Shown here: positions 33,891 through 42,066 of the stretch, piece by piece | How the letters are laid out: every line of letters starts with the position of its first letter | Position numbering within the stretch: the stretch's first letter is position 1 | Source of the DNA: Cellulosimicrobium protaetiae | GTDB taxonomy: Bacteria; Actinomycetota; Actinomycetes; Actinomycetales; Cellulomonadaceae | Assembly (NCBI RefSeq): GCF_009708005.2 | Contig: NZ_CP052757.1 | Coordinates: forward strand, 1-64,000 | Length of the DNA stretch: 64,000 nt | Reading direction: 5' to 3' | The notes under the pieces: generated by a model | Told to the model about the DNA's origin: nothing | Database searches by the model: none | The model's input: the letters and a program-made list of their open reading frames with translations, nothing else | Translations under genes and position numbers: made by a program

Positions 33891-35287
33891 ACCGTGAAGT
33901 TGAAGGCGTTGCCCGTGCGGCCGATCACCTGACCGAGACCGCTCCGCACGGCCGAGCTCACGGAGTCGCTGTAGAAGAGTCGGACGAAGCGGTCGGCCAC
34001 GTCGAGGTAGTCGCTCCGGTACGCGATGCGGTCCGGCGCGACGTCCACGACCCCGAGAGCCTCGAGCGCCTCGAGCTCCCTGCCGAAGCGCGCGAGCGGT
34101 TCGCTCCCCGCGGGGTAGAAGCTGTTGAACCGTGCGACGTCGATCTCGCCGTGCTTCATGGCCAGTGACATGTGCCGTCTGAGCGACTCCTCCTCGGAGA
34201 GAGGGAACGCACGCTCCACGATCGGCTCACCCTCCCGGACCCTGCGCATGTACTCGGTGTACTTGAACGGGTTCTGGTAGGTGAACCCGTGCGAGTGGCT
34301 GTAGCCGCTCGCGCCGAGCGCGAGGACGTACCCGTTGTTGCCCCAGTGGTTGTCCTGGTAGTGGAAGACCGAACCGGGACGCGGGAACAGGTTCCGCGAG
34401 TACTGCTCGTAGCCCGCGGCGAGCATGCGCCGCTTCGCGAAGCGGAAGAGGGCGAGGCTCCGCCGGAAGACGTCGAGCAAGTTGTCCTCGCGGAAGGTCT
34501 TGTCGTTGATCGACCCGCGCCGCACGGACAGCGTGAAGAGGGTGATCTGGGTCGGGACGGGGTCGAGGACCTGGACGGCGTCCATCGTCCGCCGCATGTT
34601 GTCGAGCGCCTCCCGCTCGATCCCGGCGATCAGGTCGATGTTCACCTCCTTCACGCCGCTCTCGACCATGTTGTCGTACGTCCGCACGACCGAGTCCGGG
34701 GTGTCGGAACGCCGCGAGAGCCGGAGGATCTCCGGGTCGAGAGACTGCACGCCCATCGAGAGTCTCGTCGTCCCGTTACGCACCATCGCCTCGATGCGAT
34801 CCTTCGTCGCGGAGTCGGGCGAGCACTCGTACGTGATCTCCCGGCACGTGGACAGGTCGAACTGGCCGATGACACGTTCGAACAGGAAGTCCACCTGGTC
34901 GGGGTTGAGCCTGCTCGGGGTTCCGCCGCCGACGAAGACGGTCTCGATCGCGCGGCCCGCGAGCTGCGGGGCGTACCGTCGCGCCTCGATCTCCAGGCAG
35001 CGCAGGTACTCCCAGATGACCTCGGTGTCGTCCTGCACGACGGCGACCGAGTAGTAGCAGAACGAGCACTTCTGCTTGCAGAACGGGATGTGGATGTACA
35101 GGTTGTGCGAGAACACGTCGCTGCCGGCCCAGATCCGCTCGGGCGAGGTGTCGTCGTCGGGCGCCCAGAGGGAGATCGGCGGGTAGGTGAACACCAGGCC
35201 GGGAATGCGGTCCTCCGACCTGATCAGCTGGTCGAGGACGTCGGACACGGTGGCGCCGTCAAGGTCGAAGAGGTACTCGTCGGTCAT
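33887..35287 (-). CDS. HemN/HemW-like radical SAM protein
   Basis: A 466-residue radical SAM enzyme. IHIPFCKQKCSFCYYS gives the CxxxCxxC cluster at Cys70, Cys74 and Cys77. VFVGGGTPSRLNPDQV, RLSMGVQSLDPEILRLSRR and VNIDLIAGI are the HemN-family motifs, and a C-terminal HemN-type domain follows (LSEEESLRRHMSLAMKHGEID). The family holds coproporphyrinogen oxidases, the haem chaperone HemW and class C radical SAM methyltransferases of natural-product pathways. Being in a six-gene biosynthetic operon, with 4-nt overlaps on both sides, it is more likely a tailoring enzyme (methylation or ring formation) than a haem enzyme. Confidence 0.82.
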   Translation of the reverse strand: MTDEYLFDLDGATVSDVLDQLIRSEDRIPGLVFTYPPISLWAPDDDTSPERIWAGSDVFSHNLYIHIPFCKQKCSFCYYSVAVVQDDTEVIWEYLRCLEIEARRYAPQLAGRAIETVFVGGGTPSRLNPDQVDFLFERVIGQFDLSTCREITYECSPDSATKDRIEAMVRNGTTRLSMGVQSLDPEILRLSRRSDTPDSVVRTYDNMVESGVKEVNIDLIAGIEREALDNMRRTMDAVQVLDPVPTQITLFTLSVRRGSINDKTFREDNLLDVFRRSLALFRFAKRRMLAAGYEQYSRNLFPRPGSVFHYQDNHWGNNGYVLALGASGYSHSHGFTYQNPFKYTEYMRRVREGEPIVERAFPLSEEESLRRHMSLAMKHGEIDVARFNSFYPAGSEPLARFGRELEALEALGVVDVAPDRIAYRSDYLDVADRFVRLFYSDSVSSAVRSGLGQVIGRTGNAFNFTV

Positions 35288-35877
35288 CGGCTTGCTCCTC
35301 GGGTAGTGGTCAGGAAACGAGCGAGGACGTGCACGCCGTCCGGCGTGCCGATCGACTCGGGATGGAACTGGACTCCGACGAGGACCCGTCCGGGGTCCTC
35401 GAACGACATGACCGCCCCGTCGTCCTCGGCGCGGGAGGTCACCGTCGCCGCGGGTGGGAGGCTCTCGGGCACCACGACGTGGCTGTGGTAGCGCATGACG
35501 GACAGCTGCGACCCGGCCGGCCCGAGCACACCCGGCGCGTGCACGCGCACGGTGGACACGACCCCGTGGGTCGGTCGGTCGAGGACGCGGGTCCTGGCTC
35601 CGAGCTCGAGCGCCAGGATCTGGTGGCCGAGGCAGATCCCGAGCATCGGGACCACGCCCAGGTAGCGGCGCGCCACCTCGCGGCTCAGACCCGAGAGCAC
35701 CCGCGGATCACCCGGCCCGGGCCCGAGCACCACGTGCGTCGCGGCCCGCTGCGCGACGGCGGCCAGCGGGTCGCGTCGTGAGAGCACCACCACCTCGCCA
35801 GCCCCGGCGGCGTGGAGCGCGTGGGACACGTTCGCCGTGAACGAGTCGTCGTTGTCGATCACGACCACGCGGGTCAC
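35284..35877 (-). CDS. Glutamine amidotransferase subunit (TrpG/PabA-like)
   Basis: A 197-residue class I glutamine amidotransferase starting at GTG 35877. VVVIDNDDSFTANVSHAL opens the fold, and LGPGPGDPRVLS follows. GICLGHQ carries the nucleophile Cys, and GVQFHPESIGTPDG carries the catalytic His and Glu. The triad is complete, so it should release ammonia from glutamine. In the operon it is separated from the chorismate-binding gene at 32544 only by the radical SAM gene, and together they should form one split chorismate aminase. The TrpG/PabA choice cannot be made from sequence. Confidence 0.88.
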   Translation of the reverse strand: MTRVVVIDNDDSFTANVSHALHAAGAGEVVVLSRRDPLAAVAQRAATHVVLGPGPGDPRVLSGLSREVARRYLGVVPMLGICLGHQILALELGARTRVLDRPTHGVVSTVRVHAPGVLGPAGSQLSVMRYHSHVVVPESLPPAATVTSRAEDDGAVMSFEDPGRVLVGVQFHPESIGTPDGVHVLARFLTTTRGASR

Positions 35878-36923
35878 GGCGCGCGCCGGACGGCCCGACC
35901 CTCGACCTCGAACACGAGGTCCGGCCGACACACCGCAGCCGTGTTGTGGAGCACCGAGACGGTCCAGCCGCGACGTCCCGCGATGCGGACGAACGCTTCC
36001 CTCACCCGCTCGTCGACGCTGTAGGCGGAGACCGAGCAGAGGTCGGTCGGCGTCATCCCCGCCCGCTGGAGGAGGTCCTCGAACCCGTCGAGCGCACGGA
36101 CGACGGCGTCGTCCCGGTCCGCCACGCGGACGGACCTGCCGGCCTCGTCGATGGCGGAGATACCCGAGACGTTCACCGTCCGGAGCCCGTTGTGCTCGAC
36201 CAGGTTGGCGCGGGCGAACCTCGGGCCGTACTGCACGGGAGGTCGCTGCAGATCAGTCTCGAACGGGGTCGCCACCGGGGCGCCGTCGTGCGCGATCGCC
36301 TCGACGACCGCAGCGCACCACGTCGCCGGGTGCGGCAGCTCCGCCCCGATGCCCGTGCTGGCAGGAAGGTGGCGGAGGCCCCAACGGTCGAACGCCTCGT
36401 CGCGCGCGTCGTTCAGGTGCCGGTAGGTCGTCCCGATGTCACGCAGGAAGTACCAGGTGCGCACGAGGTGCGACGGGCTCATGCCGGACGCCCCGAGGAC
36501 GTCCTCGACGCCGTCGAAGATCGACCGGAGCTGTGCTTGCGGACCTGGTCCGGCAGGCTCCGGCACGACGTGCACCAGTCGGCGTACAGAGGCGCCGTCG
36601 ACCGTCTCCAGGAGGGTGGTCCCGGCGTCGACGCGAGTGACCGCGATCTCCGGGCCCGGTGCCACGGCGACGATCTCGACGGCGACGCCCGACCCGCTCC
36701 CTGGACCGATCGTGACGACGCGCGCGTCCCGGACCCGAGACCCGAGGGGGCCGGACACCGTGGCGCGGACGACAGCCGCCCCGTGTTCGTCCTCCACGGC
36801 ACGCAAGAGCGCCTCGACCGCAGCCGCACCCGATCCGGCGGCGAGCTCCGCCCGGACGTAGAGCTCGTCGTAGAGCGCACCCGGCACCCGCACGACCGTG
36901 TGTTTCGCCGTCGAAGCCGGCAC
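35874..36923 (-). CDS. Chorismatase-like protein (FkbO/Hyg5/XanB2 type, RidA-like fold)
   Basis: A 349-residue protein starting at GTG 36923, with AGGGGG upstream. Two RidA/YjgF-like halves are seen (about residues 130-215 and 225-345). Phrases shared with chorismatases as I recall them: VRTWYFLRDIGTTYRHLNDARDEAF followed by PASTGIGAELPHP, a VNVSGISAI strand, and the C-terminal AAVCRPDLVFEVEG (Cys332, Glu339 and Glu341), where the catalytic Cys and Glu of that family lie. Chorismatases cut or rearrange chorismate to 3-hydroxybenzoate, 4-hydroxybenzoate or a dihydrodiol. Here the substrate might instead be an aminated chorismate from the cluster's aminases. It is first in the minus-strand operon and divergent from the A-T gene. 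Confidence 0.65.
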   Translation of the reverse strand: MPASTAKHTVVRVPGALYDELYVRAELAAGSGAAAVEALLRAVEDEHGAAVVRATVSGPLGSRVRDARVVTIGPGSGSGVAVEIVAVAPGPEIAVTRVDAGTTLLETVDGASVRRLVHVVPEPAGPGPQAQLRSIFDGVEDVLGASGMSPSHLVRTWYFLRDIGTTYRHLNDARDEAFDRWGLRHLPASTGIGAELPHPATWCAAVVEAIAHDGAPVATPFETDLQRPPVQYGPRFARANLVEHNGLRTVNVSGISAIDEAGRSVRVADRDDAVVRALDGFEDLLQRAGMTPTDLCSVSAYSVDERVREAFVRIAGRRGWTVSVLHNTAAVCRPDLVFEVEGRAVRRAP

Positions 36924-36997
36924 GCGGTCACCCCCTTGTAAAGACCGTGAACATTTGCCAAGGTACCGGTACGACAACTCGGAGAAAAGAGCGTCTT
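36924..36997. promoter_or_regulatory. Divergent control region of the chorismate cluster
   Basis: A 74-bp AT-richer stretch between the chorismatase-like gene (minus) and the A-T gene (plus). Both operon promoters must lie here or in the gene starts. It contains the perfect 10-bp palindrome GTACCGGTAC at 36963-36972 and the AT-rich run ACATTTGCC, but no clear -35/-10 pair. A palindrome in such a short divergent region is a candidate operator. Confidence 0.4.
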
Positions 36998-38740
36998 ATG
37001 GAGCAAGACGGACTGCTCGGACGGCACGTGCACGCCCAGTTCGCGGCACAGGCCTCCCGCCGGCCCGCTGCGACCGCGGTCGTCGTGGACGGCACGACGA
37101 CCGCGTACGGCGCTCTCGCCTCGCTCGTGTTGGACCGGGCCGGTGCGCTCCGCGAGGCCGGGGTCCGGCCGGGTGACGTCGTCGCCTGCGATCGCCCCCG
37201 CGGGCTCCCGCTGGTGGTCGACCTCCTCGCCGCCGACGCCGCGGGCGCGACCCTCCTGCTCCTCAACCCGGACGATCCGCACGCACGCAAGGCCACCGTC
37301 CGCTCCGAGGCGGCCGCACGGTGGTCCGTGGGCCCGACGGGGACGGTGACGGCCGAGCCGCGCACGGCCCGAGGCTCCGGTGCGGACACCCCGGCGACCG
37401 ACGGTGCCCGTGCGACGTCGGGCGCACCGGCGCTCGTCTTCGCGACGTCCGGGTCCACGGGGACGCCCAAGCTCGTCGCGCTGCCGCCCGACGCTTTGCT
37501 CGCCGGGGTCCGGTGGGCCCGGTCGCGCCTCGGCGCGGGACCCGATGACCGCTACCTCTTCCGCACCTCCCCGGGCTTCGTCACCGTGCTGCGTCACGTG
37601 GTCTGGCCGCTCGCCACCGGTGGGGTGTGCGTCGTGATGCCGCACGGGCTCGAGAAGGACGCAGGTGAGGTCGCCCGTGCGCTCGTCCGCGAGCGCATCA
37701 CGATCACCACCTTCATCCCGTCAGCCCTGCGCGTGACGATCCCTCACCTCGACGGCGGTGCAGCGACCTCGGTCCGCCACGTGCTCTGCGGCGCCGAGCC
37801 GTTGACCGAGCCGCTGCGCGCCGCGACCTCGACCGCGTTCCCCGCGGCCGAGATCCACAACCTCTACGCACCGACCGAGTGCCCGATGGTCACCCACCAC
37901 GCCTGCGCGCCGGAGGAGCCCGGCGAGAGCCCCTTGGGCCCGGCGATCCACGGCGCCGTGCTCCGTGTCGTGACAGAGGAGGGCCACCTCGCGCAGGCGG
38001 GCGAGTCCGGAGAGCTCCTGGTCGGCGGCGAGAGCTTGTCGTCCGGATACCTGCGCGCAGGGGCGCTCGACACTTCCCACCTCGTCGACGACCGATGGGG
38101 CGGTGGCGGAAGGCTGCACCGAACGGGCGACTTCGCGCGCGTCGGGCACGACGGCGCGGTCCACTACGCAGGGCGTTCTGACGACTTCGTCAAGGTCCGC
38201 GGGTTCCGGGTCGCCCCGGGAGAGGTCGAGACCGCGCTGCACGCCGACCCGGCCGTCGGAAACGCGGTCGTGCTCGCCGTCCCGGGCACCAACGGCCCTC
38301 GTCTCGCGGCGGCGGTGACCTCGAGCACGACGGCGGGGGTAGACACGGACGCCGTGGCGGCCCGGCTCGCACAGCGGATCCCGCAGTACATGGTCCCCTC
38401 GGTGATCGCCGCGCTGACCGACCTCCCGCGGCTGGCGAACGGCAAGGTGGACCGGGCGTCGCTCATCGAGGCCCTTCGTGCCACGCCGACGGCTTCCCCC
38501 GAGGTGGAGCTCCCGCACGACGAGCTGGAGGCGACCATCCTCGGGATCTGGCGACGCGTCCTGGACGCCCCGGGTGCCGGGACGCACGACACGTTCCAGT
38601 CAGCGGGAGGGGACTCCCTCGCCGCAGCGGAGCTGGCGTTCCTGCTCGAGGACGAGCTCGGTGTCGAGATCCCGTCGACGGTGCTGCGCACGGCACGCAC
38701 CGTCTCGGAGCTGGCGCGTGCGGTGCGGTCCCTGTCCTGA
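36998..38740 (+). CDS. Stand-alone NRPS adenylation-carrier (A-T) protein
   Basis: A 580-residue protein. A3 is FATSGSTGTPKLV (148-160), A5 is NLYAPTECP (288-296), A7/A8 is RTGDFARVGHDGAVHYAGRSDDFVKVRGFRVAPGEVE (about 375-411) and A10 is LPRLANGKVDR, with the catalytic Lys483. The carrier motif FQSAGGDSLAAAEL places the phosphopantetheine Ser at 540. By aligning FVTVLRHVVWPL (194-205) to the A4 motif of amino-acid domains, Val195 stands where Asp235 would bind an alpha-amino group. The substrate is therefore probably an aryl or other acid without an alpha-amine, which fits chorismate-derived acids. It is the only plus-strand gene of the cluster and ends 16 nt from the condensation gene. Confidence 0.88.
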   Translation: MEQDGLLGRHVHAQFAAQASRRPAATAVVVDGTTTAYGALASLVLDRAGALREAGVRPGDVVACDRPRGLPLVVDLLAADAAGATLLLLNPDDPHARKATVRSEAAARWSVGPTGTVTAEPRTARGSGADTPATDGARATSGAPALVFATSGSTGTPKLVALPPDALLAGVRWARSRLGAGPDDRYLFRTSPGFVTVLRHVVWPLATGGVCVVMPHGLEKDAGEVARALVRERITITTFIPSALRVTIPHLDGGAATSVRHVLCGAEPLTEPLRAATSTAFPAAEIHNLYAPTECPMVTHHACAPEEPGESPLGPAIHGAVLRVVTEEGHLAQAGESGELLVGGESLSSGYLRAGALDTSHLVDDRWGGGGRLHRTGDFARVGHDGAVHYAGRSDDFVKVRGFRVAPGEVETALHADPAVGNAVVLAVPGTNGPRLAAAVTSSTTAGVDTDAVAARLAQRIPQYMVPSVIAALTDLPRLANGKVDRASLIEALRATPTASPEVELPHDELEATILGIWRRVLDAPGAGTHDTFQSAGGDSLAAAELAFLLEDELGVEIPSTVLRTARTVSELARAVRSLS

Positions 38741-38756
38741 CGACCGCGCGGGCAGG

Positions 38757-40109
38757 TCAGGCCGAGCCCGCTCGCACCATCTCGTCCTCGAACCGCGCGA
38801 GCAGCGCGACACCTTCGTCGCGACCGACCACGGTCGTGTCGAGCTGGACAAGGAGCCGGAGCTTCTCCGGGTCCGGGTGCACCTCGAAGAAGACCTCGAG
38901 GTCGAGCGAGTCCCACCCGCCGGTGTCGCTCAGCGTGCTCGCCGGGACGTCGCACCCTACGAGGTCCTCTCGTCCGACCAGTCCGGGCCATCCGCCGGGA
39001 CGGACGTCGTTGAAGTACACGCCGGGAAGCTCGGCAGGCAGACCACGCCGGCGTCGCTCGGCCACGAGCTCGTCCAGCCGACGGACGTCGTACTGCGCGC
39101 TGCGCACAGCGTCGACCACCGCGTCACCGACGCTCGCCGCGTGCGTGTCGAACGGCTCCCCGCCACCCGTGCTCATCACGGCGACGCCGTTCTGGGCCAT
39201 CGGCGCGACCAGGTCCCGGGTCCCGGGACGTGAGCGGTTCGAGGTGATCACGACGACCGCGACCTCCTGGCCCGCGACGTGGACCGCGAGCGCGCGGAGC
39301 AGGCCTGCGAGGAGGACGACGGACGTCGACAGGCCGGTGCGCCGGGCGACGGCCTCAGCGCTGCGCGCGACGACGGTCGACTCGAGGTAGAGCCCACGGA
39401 ACCGCGGCGACTCGGGCGTCGCATCGACGTCGCGCAGCACGGCAGCGGCATCCAGCGCCGACTCCCAGCGCCGCAGTGCGGACCGCTCGCGGCGGAGGCC
39501 CGAGTCGCTCGCCTCCATCTGGACGAGGTCCAGCGGTCCTGCCGTCGCGGTGGGACGCTCTGCGAGGTCGCGACCCTGGAGCAGGCGCTCGAGGTCGCTG
39601 CGGAGCACACGCCACGCGCTTCCGTCGACGCTCAGGTGCGAGACGACCAGCAGCAAGCGGACGGGGCGCGAGTCCCGCATGACCACTGCCGCCCGCACCG
39701 GCAGCTCGGTCTCGTGGTCGAACGCGACTCGGGCGAGCTGCTGGAGGACGGGACGGCCGACGTCGTCCGCGTCGGAACCGGTCGCGTCGACGAGCCGGAC
39801 CGACAACCTGACGGCGCCGAGGACGTGCTGCACCGGCTCCGGCCCCGACCAGCCGGGGAAGACCGTTCTCAGTCCTTGATGACGCTCCATCAGCACACCG
39901 ATCGCCTCGGTCACGGCATCCAGCGAGATGCCGAGAGGAAGCTCGATCGTTCCGGAGACGTTGAAGTAGTCGTGCGCGCCCCGCAGCCAGAGCATCGATC
40001 TCCGGATCGCCAGCTGACCCCACGCCAGGCCGCCGAGCCGGGTCGCGAGACCATCGAGCCGTACCTCCACCGTCTCCTTGGGCGCCTGCCGGTCCGGACT
40101 CCCTGTCAT
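38757..40109 (-). CDS. Stand-alone NRPS condensation-domain protein
   Basis: A 450-residue condensation-fold protein with no other domain. C2/C3-type motifs are RHQGLRTVFPGW (76-87) and SHLSVDGSAW (157-166). The active site HHxxxDG reads SHLSVDG: the second (catalytic) His158 and Asp162 are present, and the first His is Ser157. Late motifs are VVVITSNRSRPGTRDLVAPMAQNG (floor loop/latch region) and VYFNDVRPGGWPGL. It probably joins the acid held by the A-T protein to an amine or alcohol, perhaps a free small molecule. It overlaps the PhzE-like gene (ATGA) and converges on the A-T gene. Confidence 0.8.
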   Translation of the reverse strand: MTGSPDRQAPKETVEVRLDGLATRLGGLAWGQLAIRRSMLWLRGAHDYFNVSGTIELPLGISLDAVTEAIGVLMERHQGLRTVFPGWSGPEPVQHVLGAVRLSVRLVDATGSDADDVGRPVLQQLARVAFDHETELPVRAAVVMRDSRPVRLLLVVSHLSVDGSAWRVLRSDLERLLQGRDLAERPTATAGPLDLVQMEASDSGLRRERSALRRWESALDAAAVLRDVDATPESPRFRGLYLESTVVARSAEAVARRTGLSTSVVLLAGLLRALAVHVAGQEVAVVVITSNRSRPGTRDLVAPMAQNGVAVMSTGGGEPFDTHAASVGDAVVDAVRSAQYDVRRLDELVAERRRRGLPAELPGVYFNDVRPGGWPGLVGREDLVGCDVPASTLSDTGGWDSLDLEVFFEVHPDPEKLRLLVQLDTTVVGRDEGVALLARFEDEMVRAGSA

Positions 40110-41938
40110 GCCAGGAGCCGGTCGACGGCGTCCCCGAGGAGGGAGATGCCGTTCGCCGTGAGGATGGACTCCACGTGGAACTGGAACCCGACGAACGTCT
40201 CGCCCCGGACGGCGAGGACCCCGAGGCCGGGAAGCTCGCAGATCTCCACCCCGTTTCTGTCGTCGTCGGGAACGACAGCGAAGAAGGTGTTGTAGAAACC
40301 GACGCGCTCACGGGCGCCGAAGAGGTCGACCTCCTTCTGCACGCCCTGGAGCGGAGGGCTCACCGAGCGGACGTCCATCCCGAGGACCGAGCACAGCATC
40401 TGGTGGCCCAGGCACACGGCCAGGACCGGCCGTCGGGTCTCGAGCAGCGTCGTCGTGAGATCACGGAGCTCGCGCATCGAGTGCCCGTCGAGATCGTTGG
40501 GGTCACCCGGCCCCGGCCCGAGGATCACGAGGTCCACGCTTCCCACCACGTCCGCCGCACGACGCGCCGGGACCACGCTCGCCACCATCCCCAGCCGCTC
40601 GACCATGTGCCGGAGCATCTCGGTGAACTGGTCGCCGTTGTCGACGATGAGCGCACTGCGCCCGGCGATGGCCTCGACGCGGTGGTCGGTCTCGTCGGCG
40701 TCGAGCCAGAATGTCGAGAGGCTCTCGTTCCGTGCCGCGAGCGTCCGTCGCACCTCGTCGTCGACGAAGTTGTCGAGGTAGCGCGTACCCGGCTCGGACG
40801 TGGTGAGTGCCGACAGCATCCCGCGCGCCTTGGCGCGTACCTCCGCGACCTCCCCGTCGGGATCGGAGTCGCGGACGATGCTCGCGCCGCTGCGTACCGT
40901 GCACCGCCCGGCAAGGTCGATCTCAGCAGTCCTGATGGTGATTGCGCTGTCGAGCGTCTCGACACCGTTCACCACCTCGTGGACCACGATCGCGGACGCG
41001 TAGTACCGGCGCGCCTCGTCCTCGTACCGCTCGATGACCCGCGCCGCGTTCTCCAGCGGGCTCCCCACCATCGTCGCGGCGTACATCGACTCGGTCAGGG
41101 CGGTGACAGGCGCCGTCGTGGTCCTGCCCTCCAGGACGTACTCGGTGTGGACCAGCTCCCGCATCTCCTTGAGGTACGGGCCGCGGATGGTGCCGCCGTC
41201 ACGACAGATCCGCGCCATCACCTTCATCTCCTCGTCGACGACCTGGAAGAGCTCGTTCACCTCCTTCGGCGTCCGCAGGAAGGCGAGCAGGTCGTCCGCC
41301 GACGACAGCGACGACCGGGGCAGCGTCCCGCAGATCGGGTTCATCAGCACCGTTCCGTCGCGGTGCGTCAGGTGTCGCTCTGGCGACGCCCCGAGGATCC
41401 ACCGGTCACCGTCGAAGAAGCAGAACGTGAGGTAGGCGCCGAACTCGTTGCGCGCGAGCCGGGCGAACGCCGCGGCGGCCGCCTCGTGCGTATAGGCGTC
41501 GAACACGACCTCCGCCGCGCGGCTGACGAGGAAGTTGGAGCCCTCACCCTGCTCGATCTCGTCCGCCACGACCCGGCGGACGACGTCCGCGTACTCCTCG
41601 TCCGAGGGGCGGAAGACCGTCGAGAGGACCGTGGGGACGTGCCCGTCCGAGATCTCGTCGAGCTCGAAGGGCGAGACCTCGCGCGCCTCCAGCGCCAAGA
41701 TCGGAGCGCCGTCGTCGTGTGCCGCGAAACCCCGCTCACGGATCTGCGCGAACGGCAGGACGGAGACCACGGGGTGCCCCGACGTGGGTGCGGGCATCGC
41801 GTCGATCGTCGAGACCCAGCGCAGAGGCCCCCGCAGGAGCGTCGCCCGACCGTTCTGGTGGAGGAGGCAGTACGGCTCGGCCGCAGCGAGGGTGGTCGTC
41901 ACCGGCCGCCCGCCCCTCTCCGTCGAGGAACCAGCCAT
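40106..41938 (-). CDS. PhzE-type aminodeoxyisochorismate synthase (fused aminase-amidotransferase)
   Basis: A 610-residue two-domain enzyme. Residues about 95-385 are the chorismate-binding part: DEIEQGEGSNFLVSRAAEVVF, ILGASPERHLTHRDG, MNPICGTLPR (Cys203 in place of the PabB Lys) and IVRDSDPDGEVAEVRAKARGML. Residues about 425-610 are the glutamine amidotransferase: LILGPGPGDPNDLDG, VCLGHQMLC (Cys509) and GFQFHVES (His588, Glu590). The order and phrases are those of PhzE/SgcD, which convert chorismate and glutamine to 2-amino-2-desoxyisochorismate without making anthranilate. ATG 41938 has AGGGGA upstream. No PhzD-type isochorismatase or other phz core gene is in the window. It is transcribed with the condensation protein. 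Confidence 0.87.
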   Translation of the reverse strand: MAGSSTERGGRPVTTTLAAAEPYCLLHQNGRATLLRGPLRWVSTIDAMPAPTSGHPVVSVLPFAQIRERGFAAHDDGAPILALEAREVSPFELDEISDGHVPTVLSTVFRPSDEEYADVVRRVVADEIEQGEGSNFLVSRAAEVVFDAYTHEAAAAAFARLARNEFGAYLTFCFFDGDRWILGASPERHLTHRDGTVLMNPICGTLPRSSLSSADDLLAFLRTPKEVNELFQVVDEEMKVMARICRDGGTIRGPYLKEMRELVHTEYVLEGRTTTAPVTALTESMYAATMVGSPLENAARVIERYEDEARRYYASAIVVHEVVNGVETLDSAITIRTAEIDLAGRCTVRSGASIVRDSDPDGEVAEVRAKARGMLSALTTSEPGTRYLDNFVDDEVRRTLAARNESLSTFWLDADETDHRVEAIAGRSALIVDNGDQFTEMLRHMVERLGMVASVVPARRAADVVGSVDLVILGPGPGDPNDLDGHSMRELRDLTTTLLETRRPVLAVCLGHQMLCSVLGMDVRSVSPPLQGVQKEVDLFGARERVGFYNTFFAVVPDDDRNGVEICELPGLGVLAVRGETFVGFQFHVESILTANGISLLGDAVDRLLA

Positions 41939-42066
41939 CCGAGCATCCCCTGTCTCGTCGTCCTACGTGGCGTGTCGCATGCTAAGGGCTCCTCGACTCC
42001 CCGCTGACAAAGGTCCGGGTAGCGAGATCTCGTCCGGCGACAGGCGCACCAGCCCTCGACGCGGTC

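Noticed and set aside
33887-35287. Housekeeping coproporphyrinogen oxidase or HemW
   Set aside because: The gene overlaps biosynthetic genes on both sides, and no haem gene is near. The haem role is possible but less likely.
40106-41938. A complete phenazine pathway because of the PhzE-like gene
   Set aside because: No PhzD, PhzF, PhzB or PhzG homologue is in the window, so a phenazine cannot be claimed.
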